Positions 37,261 to 49,543 of a stretch of DNA of 64,000 nt are shown one piece after another; the stretch's first letter is position 1, and each line of letters starts with the position of its first letter. Origin of the DNA: Antennarius striatus (taxonomy: Eukaryota > Chordata > Actinopteri > Lophiiformes > Antennariidae); assembly GCF_040054535.1 (NCBI RefSeq), contig NC_090796.1:16721501-16785500 (forward strand), written 5' to 3'. Below the pieces are notes generated by a model. That model worked only from the letters and a program-made list of their open reading frames with translations, searched no databases and had not been told where the DNA came from. The position numbers and the translations under genes were made by a program.

Positions 37261-40200
37261 AGAAATAATAAAGTTTTTTTTTTTTTTTTAAAATACAAAC
37301 AACTTTTTAAAGGAGCAATTCGCCAAATTAAATTTTAAAAAAAACAACAACAATAAAATAACTTGTTTACTGTTTATCTGCCTCCGTGATGCGTTCACGT
37401 CACCTGTTTTTACCCCAACATGGCACAGCTCGAGTTTTTCAGGAGACATCAGAGGCTATTGGTGAGAAATTTTAAATTTCCAAAGAAAGAATTTTCATTT
37501 AAAAGGAAGCTGTACTCACGTGTGTTCTAGAAAATTTTCCTAAAATAACAGATAATATATAGATAACTACTGACTGAATGCACGTATTGAAAGAAAATGG
37601 TTGTGTTTTTTATTATGTTCAGTGGACCTTTCAAATATTTTTCTCTTGTTTTATTCTGTCCGTTTCCGTGGGATCTGCACTCATATTTTACATCAGGGAG
37701 AATTTGGGCCTTCAGTTGATTTATTTAAAGAATAAATCAAATTTGATAATAAACATTAAATAAGGTCTCGTTCTGGGTCACAACGACAAGCATAAAATCC
37801 TTTAACTTTCCTTCAGGCTCCAGGTTTATGATGTCATGTGGTTTAAAGAAATTAATATCTCAATAATGGGCTAAAATCATGCTTAAGAATATGTAAAACG
37901 GGAGGACCCCTTCAACTACTATTAAAGGTTTTACTTTCAGTTTGTCATAAAAGTTCGTTCAAAGTCTGTAAATCCTTGAAACAACATTGATGTAAAATAA
38001 AACCTTGAATGGATGGATGGTCAGAGTCAAAGCTCCCCCCCTGCTCCACGTTCAAGGCCTGTTTCTGTGCTGGGCCAGTCGCACCCATCACCCCCCTCTG
38101 CTCCCCCCTTAGAGCCCCTCATTAACATTGTTGATCTGTGTTCAAAAACACATGCCAGCAGATGAATCTGGGATGCAGTGACATGCACACATGTCGTCGG
38201 GGTCAGCTGTCAAGCAGACGATGACGAGCGCTCGGTGGAAACATACTTGGAGTTTGAGCTATGTCCTTCTCACTGTAGTCCTCTGGCACCCTGCTTCACC
38301 CCCCACCCTAAAAATAAAGGTGCACATGTGCTCCTGTGCACAAGCAAGCATGCAGGAGGGAAGGGTGTAAGGTGTCATCAGGTGTCTGTTGTGTGGGTGC
38401 AAAATACAAGTGAGGGCAAGTGAGTTTCATTTAAAAGACATTTTATTCCACTGGTTGCCGTAAAATTATGAACCTGAGAGTTCCTCAGGTAACAAGTTTT
38501 ATTTTACTTTACGTCTCTGGATTCATCACATCGGAATCAATTTGATGTCATCTCTTGTGGTGCCTCAGGACTTATCAGGAAGATGCTGCTTTACTCCAAA
38601 CTGTTTCACTGCGTGAACCTGGACTGTTTTACTGTGTGAACCTGGACTGTTTTACTGTGTGAACCTGGACTGTTTCACAATGTGAACCTGGATAATTTCA
38701 CTGTGTGGACCTGGACTTTTTCACCAAGTGAACCTAGACTATTCTCTCACCTGTGTCCCTTCAGCTGTCAGAACGGTCACATTGATTAGGTAATCGATCA
38801 CATTGACGAGGTGATGGATCACATTGATGAGGTGATCGTTGGTCCTGTGTTGGCCTGGTTCTTCCTCACCATCCCAGTCAGATGTTTCCCTCTTCGGTCA
38901 CATACACTGCCCACCGGCGTTGGTTCTATCAGACATCTTCAGCCCACCAAGCTGACCAGATAGCGTTTGGGAATTAATCACTTTTCTGTCCAGGTGGATA
39001 GAAGGACTCCATCGGAGCGACTGGAAGTGTTCGACGGGTATCTGTCAGCCTGAACTGCTTATTTCCAGCACTGACACTAATCCTATAAATCTTTGTTGGC
39101 ATGGCAACCATGCCATGCACAACACTTATGAGCCATTTTATCAAAAAAAAGAACTAATTATATGGGATGTAAAGGTTTGAGATTGCATTTATGTTCAGGG
39201 CACATTTCCTTTCTTCTGCACCTCATTATGATTCAGAGGCTTAAGTAGGAAAAATGACTTTTGCAGACCAAACGTTTTGACTGGCAGCTGAACAAATGAG
39301 AAATCATCGCCTGTGAGCGGCGGTGTGCTTTTGCTGGAGATGCTGTGTGTCTCCCAGGCTTTAAAAGTGGATGTAATGTTAGGCCTGAGCCGTCAAACCA
39401 CAATAGAACGTCTGTCAGCCTTAAAAACGCTTCATCCTTTACTGAAGCTCTGCTTTTATTTCTACGTGTTTACATGGAGGCTCAACACAGCAGTTTTCAC
39501 ATCTACTAAATTCATTGTGTGCAAACAAAGAGAATCACAGCAAACTTTTTCTTTCTCCAACGACTAAAATGCTTCAGCCTGTGAATGAAGCGTTTTGAGT
39601 CTGGAAACAGGAGAATTCAAACCTCCAACCCTCGCCTGTCTTCAAATGTCTTGTCGGTTGTTGGCTGTCACATACGACCCTGGATACTGAAAATATGTCC
39701 TGCAATCAATACCAATGGGATCTGGATTGTTTAATTCAACAACAGGGCAGTGAACACACCATTAAACCAACACAGGGTATTCTGTGTTCCTGCATCAGCC
39801 TCCATTCATGTTCAACCTGCTGCTGCAAATCCTTGTCATAACTGTGAAATGCCAGCGAACCTCTGCTCGGATTCAATTTGCTGTACTGTCCAGTTCCTTC
39901 AGCCGACTTAAAAGCTCAAAGAGCTTCTGGCTCGTCTTTGAAAGGTCGCTGCAGACAGAGCTGTAAATGTTCTCAGGTGAGCTCACAGGAGCAGCTGATC
40001 TTTGTCCTTTGCTTCATGTTATACAATTAATTTATTATTTTTAATTTAGATTTTTAAATATACATTAAATATCTTAAAAAATATTGAATTAATTTTTTCA
40101 GATGAGTTCATTTTTGTTTTCTTTATAGGGTTAAATACAGATCCAAGGACCTACTTGAGTGTGGAATCAGGCACAATGCTGCCCTCTGCTGGTCGAACAC

Positions 40201-41049
40201 GGGTTCTGCTGTTTCAGAACCACAAATAAAAGCCATATCTGATTCACACATTAAATACTATAGACGTCCAAATTCTGATTGCTTTTTTCCCATCATGCAA
40301 AGCTTTATGAATAACACTATATTGTGAAGAATTGTCTGGAGTTCTGAAAAGTGTCAAAACAAGACTCGCCTGAAGGAGGAGGCAGGGCTAACAAACCACT
40401 GAGTCAGCTGCCAAACAAGAACATCAAGTATATTCGAGTATATTTAGAGAAGTAGTGCTTGTTAAAATGTGCCAGTCAGAATTACTCACACTGAAGATAT
40501 TCTGGAGATTTACGGTCAAACTTTAGGTCAGAGCAGAACCAGAACTGAAGCTTTGGGTGGACTGATGTTTGGATATTAGACTGGAGTCATGGGACACAAA
40601 TAATCCATATTTATTATTGTAAAGATTCCACCTTGGATTAAAAAATTTATCAAGGTCAAAACTGTAAGGACTCTAGTATTCTAGTCTAGTCCTGGATTTT
40701 AGATGACATGTTGATGATTGAGCTTCAGGTTCTTGAGTTTTGAGTTTCCTGGCCTCGCCAGTGGAGGAATGCGCCCTCTCATCACCGAGGAAACGATTTG
40801 GGTATCCTGTCCCCGCCACTTCCCTTGATTGCGTTGAGGGAAGCTAACTTCCTGGATTCACCCCTCGAAAGAAAGAACGCTTCCTCCCCCATCTCACTGT
40901 CCTTTTCCCTACAAAATCCACCCTGTTAACAGTCCAATCTGTCTTTCTGGAACGGTTTCTTCCAAACAAACCGGATCGGCACTGGTCGATCTGGTCAAAA
41001 TGACCACAACGCTGCAAAACAACTCGGCACAAACAGAATCTTCCATGTT
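37261..41049. other. Intergenic region znf385c-rab5c
   Basis: No gene seen. Contents: a poly-T tract near 37276; a degenerate 27-28 bp tandem repeat at 38592-38745 (GTGTGAACCTGGACTGTTT-like); a 24-25 bp repeat at 38775-38840 (ATCACATTGATGAGGTGAT-like); and a CTCF-like motif at 40179-40192 (minus strand CCAGCAGAGGGCAG). DHX58 and KAT2A, which lie between these genes in human, are not here. Confidence 0.5.
38592..38745. repeat. Degenerate 27-28 bp tandem repeat
   Basis: About five copies of TTTACTGTGTGAACCTGGAC with short variable spacers; later copies carry substitutions such as CACAATGTGAACC and CACCAAGTGAACC. Confidence 0.75.
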
Positions 41050-41055
41050 ATTTAT
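41050..41055 (-). terminator. polyadenylation signal, likely for rab5c
   Basis: Minus-strand AATAAA about 650 bases past the rab5c stop. The implied 3' UTR contains a CA/GT microsatellite at about 41346-41400. Confidence 0.4.
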
Positions 41056-41346
41056 TACTTTTTTAGATTCACATTAGTTTTTTAAAAAAGGCTGACAACT
41101 CTGGTGTTACAGGAATCAACACACAATGAATGCAAACACCTGCGTGTTCGCGTGTAGCCTCTTACATCATGACCCGCTTTTCTTTTCTTTTTTTATGGTC
41201 ACGTTTCAGGTCCCGAACAGAGCAGACGAACCGCCCAGGAGTTCAACGGTGTCTGTAGGTGTCTGTAGCTTTGTGATGATGATGATCGGCGTAGGGAGAA
41301 GTAGAAGAGTAGAAAACTGTCGTCTTACATGCGTGTGCTGCGTACA

Positions 41347-41387
<41 letters not shown>

Positions 41388-41703
41388 ACAGACAACAGAC
41401 ACACAGACACTCGCACCACCCTTCCAGAAGTTAATACAGGATTCAATCAACAGACAGATCAGGGAGGTAGATAGAGACTCAGGGGAGAGACAGAAGAGAA
41501 GTCATGTGGAATTCTGGGTAATTCCCTCTAGCTTATGATTCTTTATAAAATGTTCCTTAAATCAAAGAGGATCCAGATAATCTCATCTGTAATCTCGGTT
41601 TGAGGGCAGGGTGGCGAGTGTCTCTGCCCTCTCCTGCCTCTCTGGCTACGTTCTGTCCTAAAACGCTGTTCAGGGCTCCTTCTCTAACTTCTTCCTGGCC
41701 TCG

Positions 41704-42919
41704 CTAATTGCCACCGCCGCAGCACTGGCCGTGACGCCCCTGAGGAGCAGCCTCCTGTAGGTCCACTCCTGTCCTGGTCCGCCCTGCCGGCCCCGGCCCC
41801 GCCTGAGGATCGTTCTTCGGGAGCTTCTTTGCTGCAGAGAACAAGATGGCAGACGTTTTAAAAACCAATCAAACACCTGTTGGGAGCAGAAACAAAAGCG
41901 TGGGAACTCTGACTCACCGATAGCCATGAAAACTTCATTGACATTCATCGCGGTCTTGGCCGAGGTCTCCATAAAGAGCAGGCTGTTGTCATCGGCGTAC
42001 GCTTGCGCCTCCTAACAACAAAAAACACACATCTCAGCCATTTCATTAATAGAATGTTGCCATAATGAAACGTCCGGAATTGTTTCCCCACTTGAAGCTC
42101 GACGGCTCTCTTGTTGGCGATGTCCGCCTTGTTCCCTGCCAGAGCGATCACTATGTTGGGACTGGCTTGTCTCTGCAGCTCCTTCACCCAGTTTTTCGCT
42201 CGTGCAAAAGTGTCCTAGTGAAGAAGCAAACCTGATCAATACCGATTTCAACCGGTGGCGACTGTTGCTCCTTCATATCTAAAAGATGCCTTTCAGAAGG
42301 CTTGGTGTTTAATTAGAACATCTCAGGGACTCCCTTTGGAGGTTTTCTGGACTAGGAGGAGACGACGGAGGCCGACACCACGACTCAACCCGAGAACAGC
42401 CCCCGGTCTGAGCTCCGTGAAGTTATTCTAACATTCACTCACATCCTGCTTTAAAACAACAGAACTGATTGATCGACTGATTGATTTCATCGCCCTGCAG
42501 GTGGAACCTACCGCGTTGGTGATGTCATAGACCACAATGGCTGCCTGAGCTCCTCTGTAGTACATCGGGGCCAGGCTGTGGTAGCGCTCCTGACCCGCCG
42601 TGTCCCAGATCTCAAACTTCACAGTGGTGTCATCCAGACAGACGGTCTGAGTGAGGAAGGCGGCTGAGGACAGATCAATACAATTATCAGGTGTTTCATC
42701 AGCAGAGCAGGTCAGGTACAGGTCACGCCCTGGGTGTAAACGGGACTAACCTCCGATGGTGCTCTCCTGGAACTCCTGGAACTGGCCTTTGACGAAGCGC
42801 AGCACTAAGCTGGACTTCCCCACAGCCGACTCCCCCAGCAGCACCAGTTTGAACTGGCAGATTTTGTTTGCCGCGGCGGCGCCGTTGGGCCTCGTTGCTC
42901 CTCCGCTTCGCCCAGCCAT
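41704..42919 (-). CDS. rab5c: Small GTPase Rab5C
   Basis: Rab5 GTPases control early endosome fusion and endocytosis at the plasma membrane and endosome (known of the family). Exons 42919-42751, 42663-42512, 42214-42092, 42011-41918 and 41831-41704 join in phase to give 221 aa. Visible motifs are the P-loop GESAVGKS (29-36), switch I around ESTIGAAFLTQ, switch II WDTAGQE (76-82), NKAD (135-138) and ETSAK (163-167). The C-terminus is GQCCGGGN, with the geranylgeranylated Cys pair at 216-217, as in Rab5C (QCCSN in human). The N-terminus [19 protein letters not shown] matches Rab5C rather than Rab5A or B. All catalytic residues, including Gln81 of switch II, are intact. The ATG exon extends 5' to an acceptor at 43037, so part of it is 5' UTR. 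Confidence 0.95.
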
Positions 42920-43855
42920 TGGCAAAGACAGAAGATTTCACAGGCGAGATGAAGCTACAGGCGAGGAGCGCAGAGACGCTGTCGGGATAGAAGTCCTGGT
43001 CGGATCGCAGCGCGGCGGTGGAGCGACCCGGGCTACCTGGAAACGGAGGGAAAATTATGGTGATTAGTTTTACAGTCTGCTGAATAGTTAATCATATATG
43101 TGCCTAAAAGTTGCTTTGGCTCACCACTAATAATTAAAAGAACTATGCAGACTGTAATGTCAGGGCTGGGGATAGGGGAAAAAAATCATTTGTAATTTTA
43201 TACCTACAAAATAATTATTATTACTGCTGGAAGTATTTATCCATTACTGTTTGACAGTGAACGATCAAGGGAAATAAAAACACAGAGCTCTACAATCAAC
43301 AAAGTATTCTGTAAAATTAATTTAGAAAACAAAAGAATATCTTGCAAGATCTTGCTTTTTAATTTCATCATAGAAACTAAGAAGTTATCTTTTCTACACG
43401 CCTGATTTTAATTTACAATAATAATTACCCAGGGACATTTACCTAAAGTCAATTTCCTATTACTAATAACGACTTAGAGCGTTATAATGAAGAGATTAAT
43501 CATCCACTCCCTGCTGACGGTGACCGTGCTGACATGGAAAAAGGCCAGAAAGTGTTTTAAAGTTTATGATCTGATGTTACCGGACACAGTTTGACATTAC
43601 TCCAGCAGCTTCATGTAGTTTCTAACGACACATCGTGTTAAATAAACCGTAAAGCAGCGATAAATACAAAACAGACACCCACAGAGACCTGATCACAAAC
43701 CCGTTTCTTAACTTTGACCACACTGAACAGCAGCAGCGGAGTTAGCTCCGATGCTAACGCTGCTCCGACACAGGGAACAGACGGGTTAGCAATGCTAGTC
43801 TCGGCTAGCAGGAGCAAAAACTACGAAGGAACAGAAAAGCTGTTGTTGTTTGTAC

Positions 43856-44040
43856 CGATTAGTCAAGGCGACGTCCCGTCCAGCCGCTGAACACACGGTC
43901 AGAACCGAGTCGTTCTTCTTTATGAACGTTTTCTCCCGAAACACTTTCAGCTTGAGTCAAACAAACGCTTCCGCCTTGGAGGAAGAAAACACTTCCTGGA
44001 TCTGTCGCTCATGTGACTCCGGTCACAGCCAATCAGATGC
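43856..44040 (-). promoter_or_regulatory. rab5c non-coding first exon and promoter
   Basis: A minus-strand donor, ACTAATCG|GTACAAAC, at 43855 fits the 5' UTR acceptor at 43037. Upstream, 44026-44037 reads GATTGGCTG on the minus strand, an inverted CCAAT box. The region 43860-44050 is CpG-containing and is the likely promoter. Confidence 0.45.
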
Positions 44041-44279
44041 GGGGACGGCAGTCCGTCACGATCAGAGCCAATATACTGTACGTACCACAATCTATTCATT
44101 ATGATAAATAGCTATTATTGTTATTTTATTATTGGATTGTGATACACTGTAAATTTATTAATGTCCATCATAATATTATAATTTATTAGAGAAGGGTTCA
44201 TTTGAATGTAATACATGTCTTATTTCATAGTAGTGTACAGTATTTAAGTAGTGTTTTTCCCAATCATGTGTGACTAACA

Positions 44280-44361
44280 TCATCCATCCATCCATCCATC
44301 CATCCATCCATCCATCCATCCATCCATCCATCCATCCATCCATCCATCCATCCATCCATTC
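44280..44361. repeat. (CATC)n microsatellite
   Basis: About 20 copies of CATC. In teleosts such arrays often adjoin a retroposon, here the element just to the right. Confidence 0.95.
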
Positions 44362-44464
44362 ATCTTCGAGTTTACACATGTGATGGACAAACTATAGTGG
44401 AAAGATTATTTCCCTGAGGGGGGATGAATAGAAGGTTTATTATTATTATTAATATTATTTTTAT

Positions 44465-44660
44465 TATTACAGCCGCTTGCGACTGTGCTGGAGCCTATTC
44501 CAGCAAGCTACGGGTGAGAGGCAGGGTACACCCTGGATGAGACGCCAGCTCATGGCAGGGCCAGATTAAACACAAACAACCATACAATGCCAGTCATACC
44601 TAGCGATTCAGTGTGATTCGGCTGAAAGGAAACAAGCCCGTCTGGCTGTGAGGCAACAGC
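44465..44660. repeat. Dispersed teleost repeat (GTGCTGGAGCCTATTCCAGC type)
   Basis: Contains GTGCTGGAGCCTATTCCAGC, then GGGTACACCCTGGATGAGACG and CCAGCTCATGGCAGGGCC, ending near ACACCACCAT. This wording recurs in many fish genomes as an interspersed element. I recall the pattern but cannot name the family with confidence. Confidence 0.55.
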
Positions 44661-46121
44661 GTCACCCATTACACCACCATCCTAACATTTATCCATTCAC
44701 TAGAAAATCCTGATTGTTGGTGAAAAACCTCTCATGTATTCTTCTTAATGCAGAAATATTTATTTAGAAAAACTCATGATTTGTACTTGAACAGAATTCC
44801 ACTGCGATCACAACTTTTCTTTTCAGATAAAGGGGGGCTGGGGTTGGACCGGAGCTGCAAAAACATTGAGTTTGAATGTCAGTCATTTTTTAACCCAGAT
44901 GGGACAACAGAAGGCTGCACCAGATCCAGGCAACAGGGGGTAAAGAGGACAACATGAAAAACAGAACTGGGTCGTTCTGCAGAGACAGAATCTGGGTGAT
45001 ACAAAACTGCTGAAATGTATTCCTAACTCCAGAAAAGAACAATTGCTGACGTGTTAAAAGAATCGGATCCCTAAAGATGAACCACCTGAGTGGAGACGAG
45101 TATCGTAAATCTATAGGAAGCTTCAGGAGGATCAACGGATGTGATCGGCAGATGTTCACCAGACCGTCAAAATGAAGCTGCTGCAATATTTTTACTGAGT
45201 CATCAATCAGAGGTGTCAGTTGGTTTGATATCAGACAGCCTCTCTCAATCTGGACTTTGTCATCAATCAATAAAGTGTGTCATTAATTCAAACTGAGTCA
45301 GAGATGCATTTAAAAATTGATTCAGTGTTAAATTTAGATTCAAACAGAGTATTTTTAAAAGTATTTTCCGACAAAACACCTCAGGAACAAAACAAATAAA
45401 CTTCAGGCCTGTTGAGTGAATGGCTCCAAATAAAGCTTCGACTTATTTAAAAATCATGTATAAATGATTAATTTTTAATGTGTGGCTGTAATGAAGACAC
45501 AAACTCACCCTCCTGTTTCAATGAATGACCTCCCTGAACATGCAGTTCTGTTCTGAGTTTTAAATTAAAAATAAATCAGCTGCTTGAATAGTGGTTTGAC
45601 AGGCTTGAGAGACTTATTTCCATTAAACTGATTATGCATCTAATATCTAGATTTGTGTTTTAAATTCAGAATAAATTATACACAGTTAAACAACAAACAG
45701 CATTTTTTAAATTGTCACTTTTCTTTAAAACTTTCAGGAAACAAGTCTTGAAAATAAGATTCACATAGTTGGAGAAAGGATGTAGTTTTATCTGTTAATG
45801 TTTTTCTGTCGTTTGAAAAAGGAAAGTAACGTTAGTGTGGATGAACTCGACTGGTGCAACACTTACCTCGACCACAACAGGGCGCAACAGCAAAATTTAA
45901 CAAAAATGATCTTAATCTTAACACGTTGTTGGTTTTTACATTTCTGCCTAAATTCACCATCTCTAACTGGTTTTGAGAGGTTATTCACCTCAATTTATGG
46001 ATATAGCTAAGAAAGAGTGGAAACAAAAAGTCTTTTATCCATATCCTTTCATTCAATTTTTTTCACAGGACATCAGGAACATGAATATTGATCGATCGAT
46101 CAGTTTTATCAGCTCCTTTTA

Positions 46122-47050
46122 TCAGTTACACAAGTCCTTCCCGCAGCAGGTGATGGTTAAAATCCCCGGCTGGTTCATCAGACTACAGTCCCTGGCCTCA
46201 AGGCATCCTTTGACGTAGTTGGGGTCTGTGGAAGCAAGACAGGAAGCCTCAGCAACCAAGAACAACGCTTCTCCTTACTGGTGCTATACTGGTACTACTG
46301 GTGTTATACTGGTACTACTGGAGCTATACTGGTACTACTGGTGCTACTGGTGCTACTGGGGCTATACTGGTGCTACTGGGGCTATACTGGTACTACTGGA
46401 GCTATACTGGTACTACTGGTGCTACTGGTGCTACTGGGGCTATACTGGTACTACTGGGGCTATACTGGTACTACTGGGGCTATACTGGTACTACTGGTGT
46501 AATACTGGTACTACTGGGGCTATACTGGTACTACTGGTGCTACTGGTGCTACTGGGGCTATACTGGTACTACTGGGGCTATTCTGGTACTACTGGTGCTA
46601 TACTGGTACTACTGGTGCTATACTGGTACTACTGGGGCTATACTGGTACTACTGGTGCTATTCTGGTACTACTGGTGCTATACTGGTACTACTGGTGCTA
46701 TACTGGTACTACTGGTGCTATACTGGTACTACTGGTGCTATTCTGGTACTACTGGTGTTACACTGGTACTACTGGGGCCCAGTGAGCTACTTACTGGATC
46801 CAACGTGGAAGATGACGCTGGCGCAGACGCTGTCGGGACCGACGCAGGTCTCCACAGGATTGGGGCAGTGCCTCTTTCCTCCACACCTACACCTCAACGC
46901 ATCACCTGCACAGGAGCACACAGGTTGGGTTAAATCAGCTCAAGCTTTGTTTGTTTGTTTGTTTGTTTGTTTGTTTGTTTGTTGATTGGAGGTTTACTCA
47001 CTCTGGCTGACAAACAGCAGAAGAAGAAGAGCACAGATCACAGCCTTCAT
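46122..47050 (-). CDS. Secreted Ly6/uPAR-domain protein, copy A
   Basis: Predicted small secreted three-finger (LU domain) protein. Exons 47050-47002, 46905-46795 and 46225-46122 give 87 aa in the classic Ly6 three-exon plan: signal peptide, fingers 1-2, finger 3. The signal is MKAVICALLLLLFVSQ. Ten cysteines sit at 22, 24, 30, 37, 44, 61, 67, 80, 81 and 86, ending CCGKDLCN, the LU-domain signature. The chain stops right after the last cysteine pair, so there is no GPI-anchor tail and the product should be secreted, like SLURP or Lynx-type modulators. Its target is unknown. Exon 3 differs clearly from copies B and C. The polyadenylation hexamer of the other copies is changed here to AATGAA at 46048-46053. 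I do not recognise an orthologue. Confidence 0.8.
46275..46779. repeat. Intronic minisatellite of Ly6 copy A (about 25 x 20 bp)
   Basis: Units of 20 bp such as TATACTGGTACTACTGGTGC, with 10-bp half-units, fill 505 of the 569 bases of intron 2. The array lacks stops in all plus-strand frames and creates a long false ORF rich in Tyr, Trp, Gly and Thr. Confidence 0.95.
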
Positions 47051-47851
47051 GTTTCCTCACGTCTGCAGAGAGAAGATCCGACACTGTTTTAGCTCCGTTA
47101 CCGTCTGTTGACTGAAGGCGTTGCTCCTGAACCGATGGGATGGATCTGGAGCTGGAGCTGCTCCTTTTTATCCTCCAGGCGTTCCATGTTTACAACGCTG
47201 CTCATTTTGGGTTTTGGAGGACGGGAAACAGTCGCTCCCCCAGGAACACAATGATCTTATTATCGAGGGTTTCATGTCTTAATAACAAAACACACCTTCA
47301 TAGGGAGGTTATAACACCAGGAATAACAGCTGGACTCTGTCCTGTCCTCTCTGGTTTTGACACTAAGTCTCTGAATCAACATGTTTGTTTTTACTTTGGC
47401 ACATATCAGGAACAGCAGTCAAAATTTCCTTTGTTAAGAAACACAGTCTGCTGTCAACAACAACGATCACATGACCTTAAACCCAGAAATACTCAGTCAT
47501 GGATTTAAATACAAATACATCTTTTATAGATTACATCTTCTGGCAAATAAATGAGTCCTCAACGTATGAACACAATGTTTTCAGATCGGATGTTCATAAG
47601 ATGAATTGTTCTTAAGTCGTTATTTAAAAAGTAAAGTCAGTGTGGATGAACTCGACTGGTGCTGACCACTGACATCGACCACAAGAGGGCGCACAGAAAG
47701 ACAAAACAGCAAAACTGTTAACACGTTGTTGGTTTTTACATTTCTGCCTAAATTCACCATCTTTAACTGTTTCTCAGAGGAGGGTTATTCACCTCGATTT
47801 ATGAAAAAAGCTAATAAAGAGTGTAAACAAAAAGTGTTTTTATCCATTTCC
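47051..47851. other. Spacer between Ly6 copies A and B
   Basis: Holds the promoter of copy A and the 3' flank of copy B. It is nearly identical to the spacer 48676-49476, and a CTCF-like CCACAAGAGGGCGC is at 47679-47692. No further gene. Confidence 0.6.
47163..47172 (-). promoter_or_regulatory. TATA-like box of Ly6 copy A
   Basis: GGATAAAAAG on the minus strand, about 115 bases before the ATG. The same element occurs before copies B (48790-48798) and C (50322-50331). Confidence 0.5.
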
Positions 47852-47857
47852 TTTATT
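47852..47857 (-). terminator. polyadenylation signal of Ly6 copy B
   Basis: Minus-strand AATAAA about 65 bases past the copy B stop; the same site is at 49477-49482 for copy C. Confidence 0.6.
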
Positions 47858-47918
47858 TAAATATTGTCACAGGACATCAGGAACATGAATATTGATCTAT
47901 CAGTTTTATCGGCTCCGT

Positions 47919-48675
47919 TTATCGGTTGCACTCGTTGGTCCTGCAGCAGGTGGCGGTTGAAATCCCCGGCTGGTTCATCTGACTACAGTCCCTGGCCTGA
48001 AGGCATCCCTTGAAGTAGCCGGGTCCTGTGGGAGCAAGACAGGAAGCCTCAGCAACCAAGAACAACGTTTCTCCTTACTGGTGCTATACTGGTACTACTG
48101 GTGTTATACTGGTACTACTGGTGTTATACTGGTACTACTGGTGCTATACTGGTACTACTGGTGCTATACTGGTACTACTGGTGTTATACTGGTACTACTG
48201 GTGCTACTGGTGCTACTGGGGCTATACTGGTACTACTGGTGCTATACTGGTACTACTGGTGCTATACTGGTACTACTGGTGCTATTCTGGTACTACTGGG
48301 GCTATACTGGTACTACTGGTGCTATACTGGTACTACTGGTGCTATTCTGGTACTACTGGGGCTATTCTGGTACTACTGGGGCTATTCTGGTACTACTGGT
48401 GCTACTGGGGCCCAGTGAGCTACTTACTGGATCCAACGTGGAAGATGACGCTGGCGCAGACGCTGTCGGGACCGACGCAGGTCTCCACAGGATTGGGGCA
48501 GTGCCTCTTTCCTCCACACCTACACCTCAACGCATCACCTGCACAGGAGCACACAGGTTGGGTTAAATCAGCTCAAGCTTTGTTTGTTTGTTTGTTTGTT
48601 TGTTTGTTGATTGGAGGTTTACTCACTCTGGCTGACAAACAGCAGAAGAAGAAGAGCACAGATCACAGCCTTCAT
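47919..48675 (-). CDS. Secreted Ly6/uPAR-domain protein, copy B
   Basis: Exons 48675-48627, 48538-48428 and 48025-47919 give 88 aa with the same phases as copy A. Exons 1 and 2 encode the same residues as copy A. Exon 3 differs: it reads PGYFKGCLQARDCSQMN, then TATCCRTNECNR, so finger 3 loses the Lys-Asp-Leu of copy A and gains a final Arg. All ten LU-domain cysteines are kept and the terminal CC-X4-CN pattern is intact. There is no GPI signal. The TATA-like box is at 48790-48798 and AATAAA at 47852-47857, so the gene looks complete and expressible. Its function is unknown; it is inferred to be a secreted receptor modulator by fold. Confidence 0.8.
48075..48410. repeat. Intronic minisatellite of Ly6 copy B (about 17 x 20 bp)
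   Basis: The same TATACTGGTACTACTGGTGC unit as copy A. It fills 336 of the 402 bases of intron 2. Confidence 0.95.
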
Positions 48676-49476
48676 GTTTCCTCACGTCTGCAGAGAGAAG
48701 ATCCGACACTGTTTTAGCTCTGTTACCGTCTGTTGACTAAAGGCGTTGCTCCTGAACCGATGGGATGGATCTGGAGCTGGAGCTGCTCCTTTTTATCCTC
48801 CAGGCGTTCCATGTTTACAACGCTGCTCATTTTGGGTTTTGGAGGACGGGAAACAGTCGCTCCCCCAGGAACACAATGATCTGATGATCGAGGGTTTCAT
48901 GTCTTAATAACAAAACACACCTTCATAGGGAGGTTATAACACCAGGAATAACAGCTGGACTCTGTCCTGTCCTCTCTGGTTTTGACACTAAGTCTCTGAA
49001 TCAACATGTTTGTTTTTACTTTGGCACAAATCAGGAACAGCAGTCAAAATTTCCTTTGTTAAGAAACTCAGTCTGCTGTCAACAACAACGATCACATGAC
49101 CTTAAACCCAGAAATACTCAGTCATGGATTTAAATACAAATACATCTTTTATAGAGTACATCTTCTGGCAAATAAATGAGTCCTCAACGTATGAACACAA
49201 TGTATTCAGATCGGATGTTCATAAGATGATTTGTTCTTAAGTCGTTATTTAAAAAGTAAAGTCAGTGTGGATGAACTCGACTGGTGCTGACCACTGACCT
49301 CGACCACAAGAGGGCGCACAGAAAGACAAAACAGCAAAACTGTTAACACGTTGTTGGTTTTTACATTTCTGCCTAAATTCACCATCTTTAACTGTTTCTC
49401 AGAGGAGGGTTATTCACCTCGATTTATGAAAAAAGCTAATAAAGAGTGTAAACAAAAAGTGTTTTTATCCATTTCC
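48676..49476. other. Spacer between Ly6 copies B and C
   Basis: Near-identical to 47051-47851, with only scattered base changes. It carries the copy B promoter, the copy C 3' flank and a CTCF-like CCACAAGAGGGCGC at 49303-49316. Confidence 0.6.
48790..48798 (-). promoter_or_regulatory. TATA-like box of Ly6 copy B
   Basis: GGATAAAAA on the minus strand at the same distance from the ATG as in copies A and C. Confidence 0.5.
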
Positions 49477-49482
49477 TTTATT
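49477..49482 (-). terminator. polyadenylation signal of Ly6 copy C
   Basis: Minus-strand AATAAA at the position equivalent to the copy B signal. Confidence 0.6.
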
Positions 49483-49543
49483 TAAATATTGTCACAGGAC
49501 ATCAGGAACATGAATATTGATCTATCAGTTTTATCGGCTCCGT

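Larger units (their letters stand above)
44041..45829. other. Interval between rab5c and the Ly6 array
   Basis: Contains the CATC microsatellite and dispersed repeat listed separately. From 44700 to 45830 it is AT-rich unique sequence without a recognisable gene. Confidence 0.5.

Noticed and set aside
44176-44379. Minus-strand ORF of repeated MDGW
   Set aside because: Translation of the CATC microsatellite.
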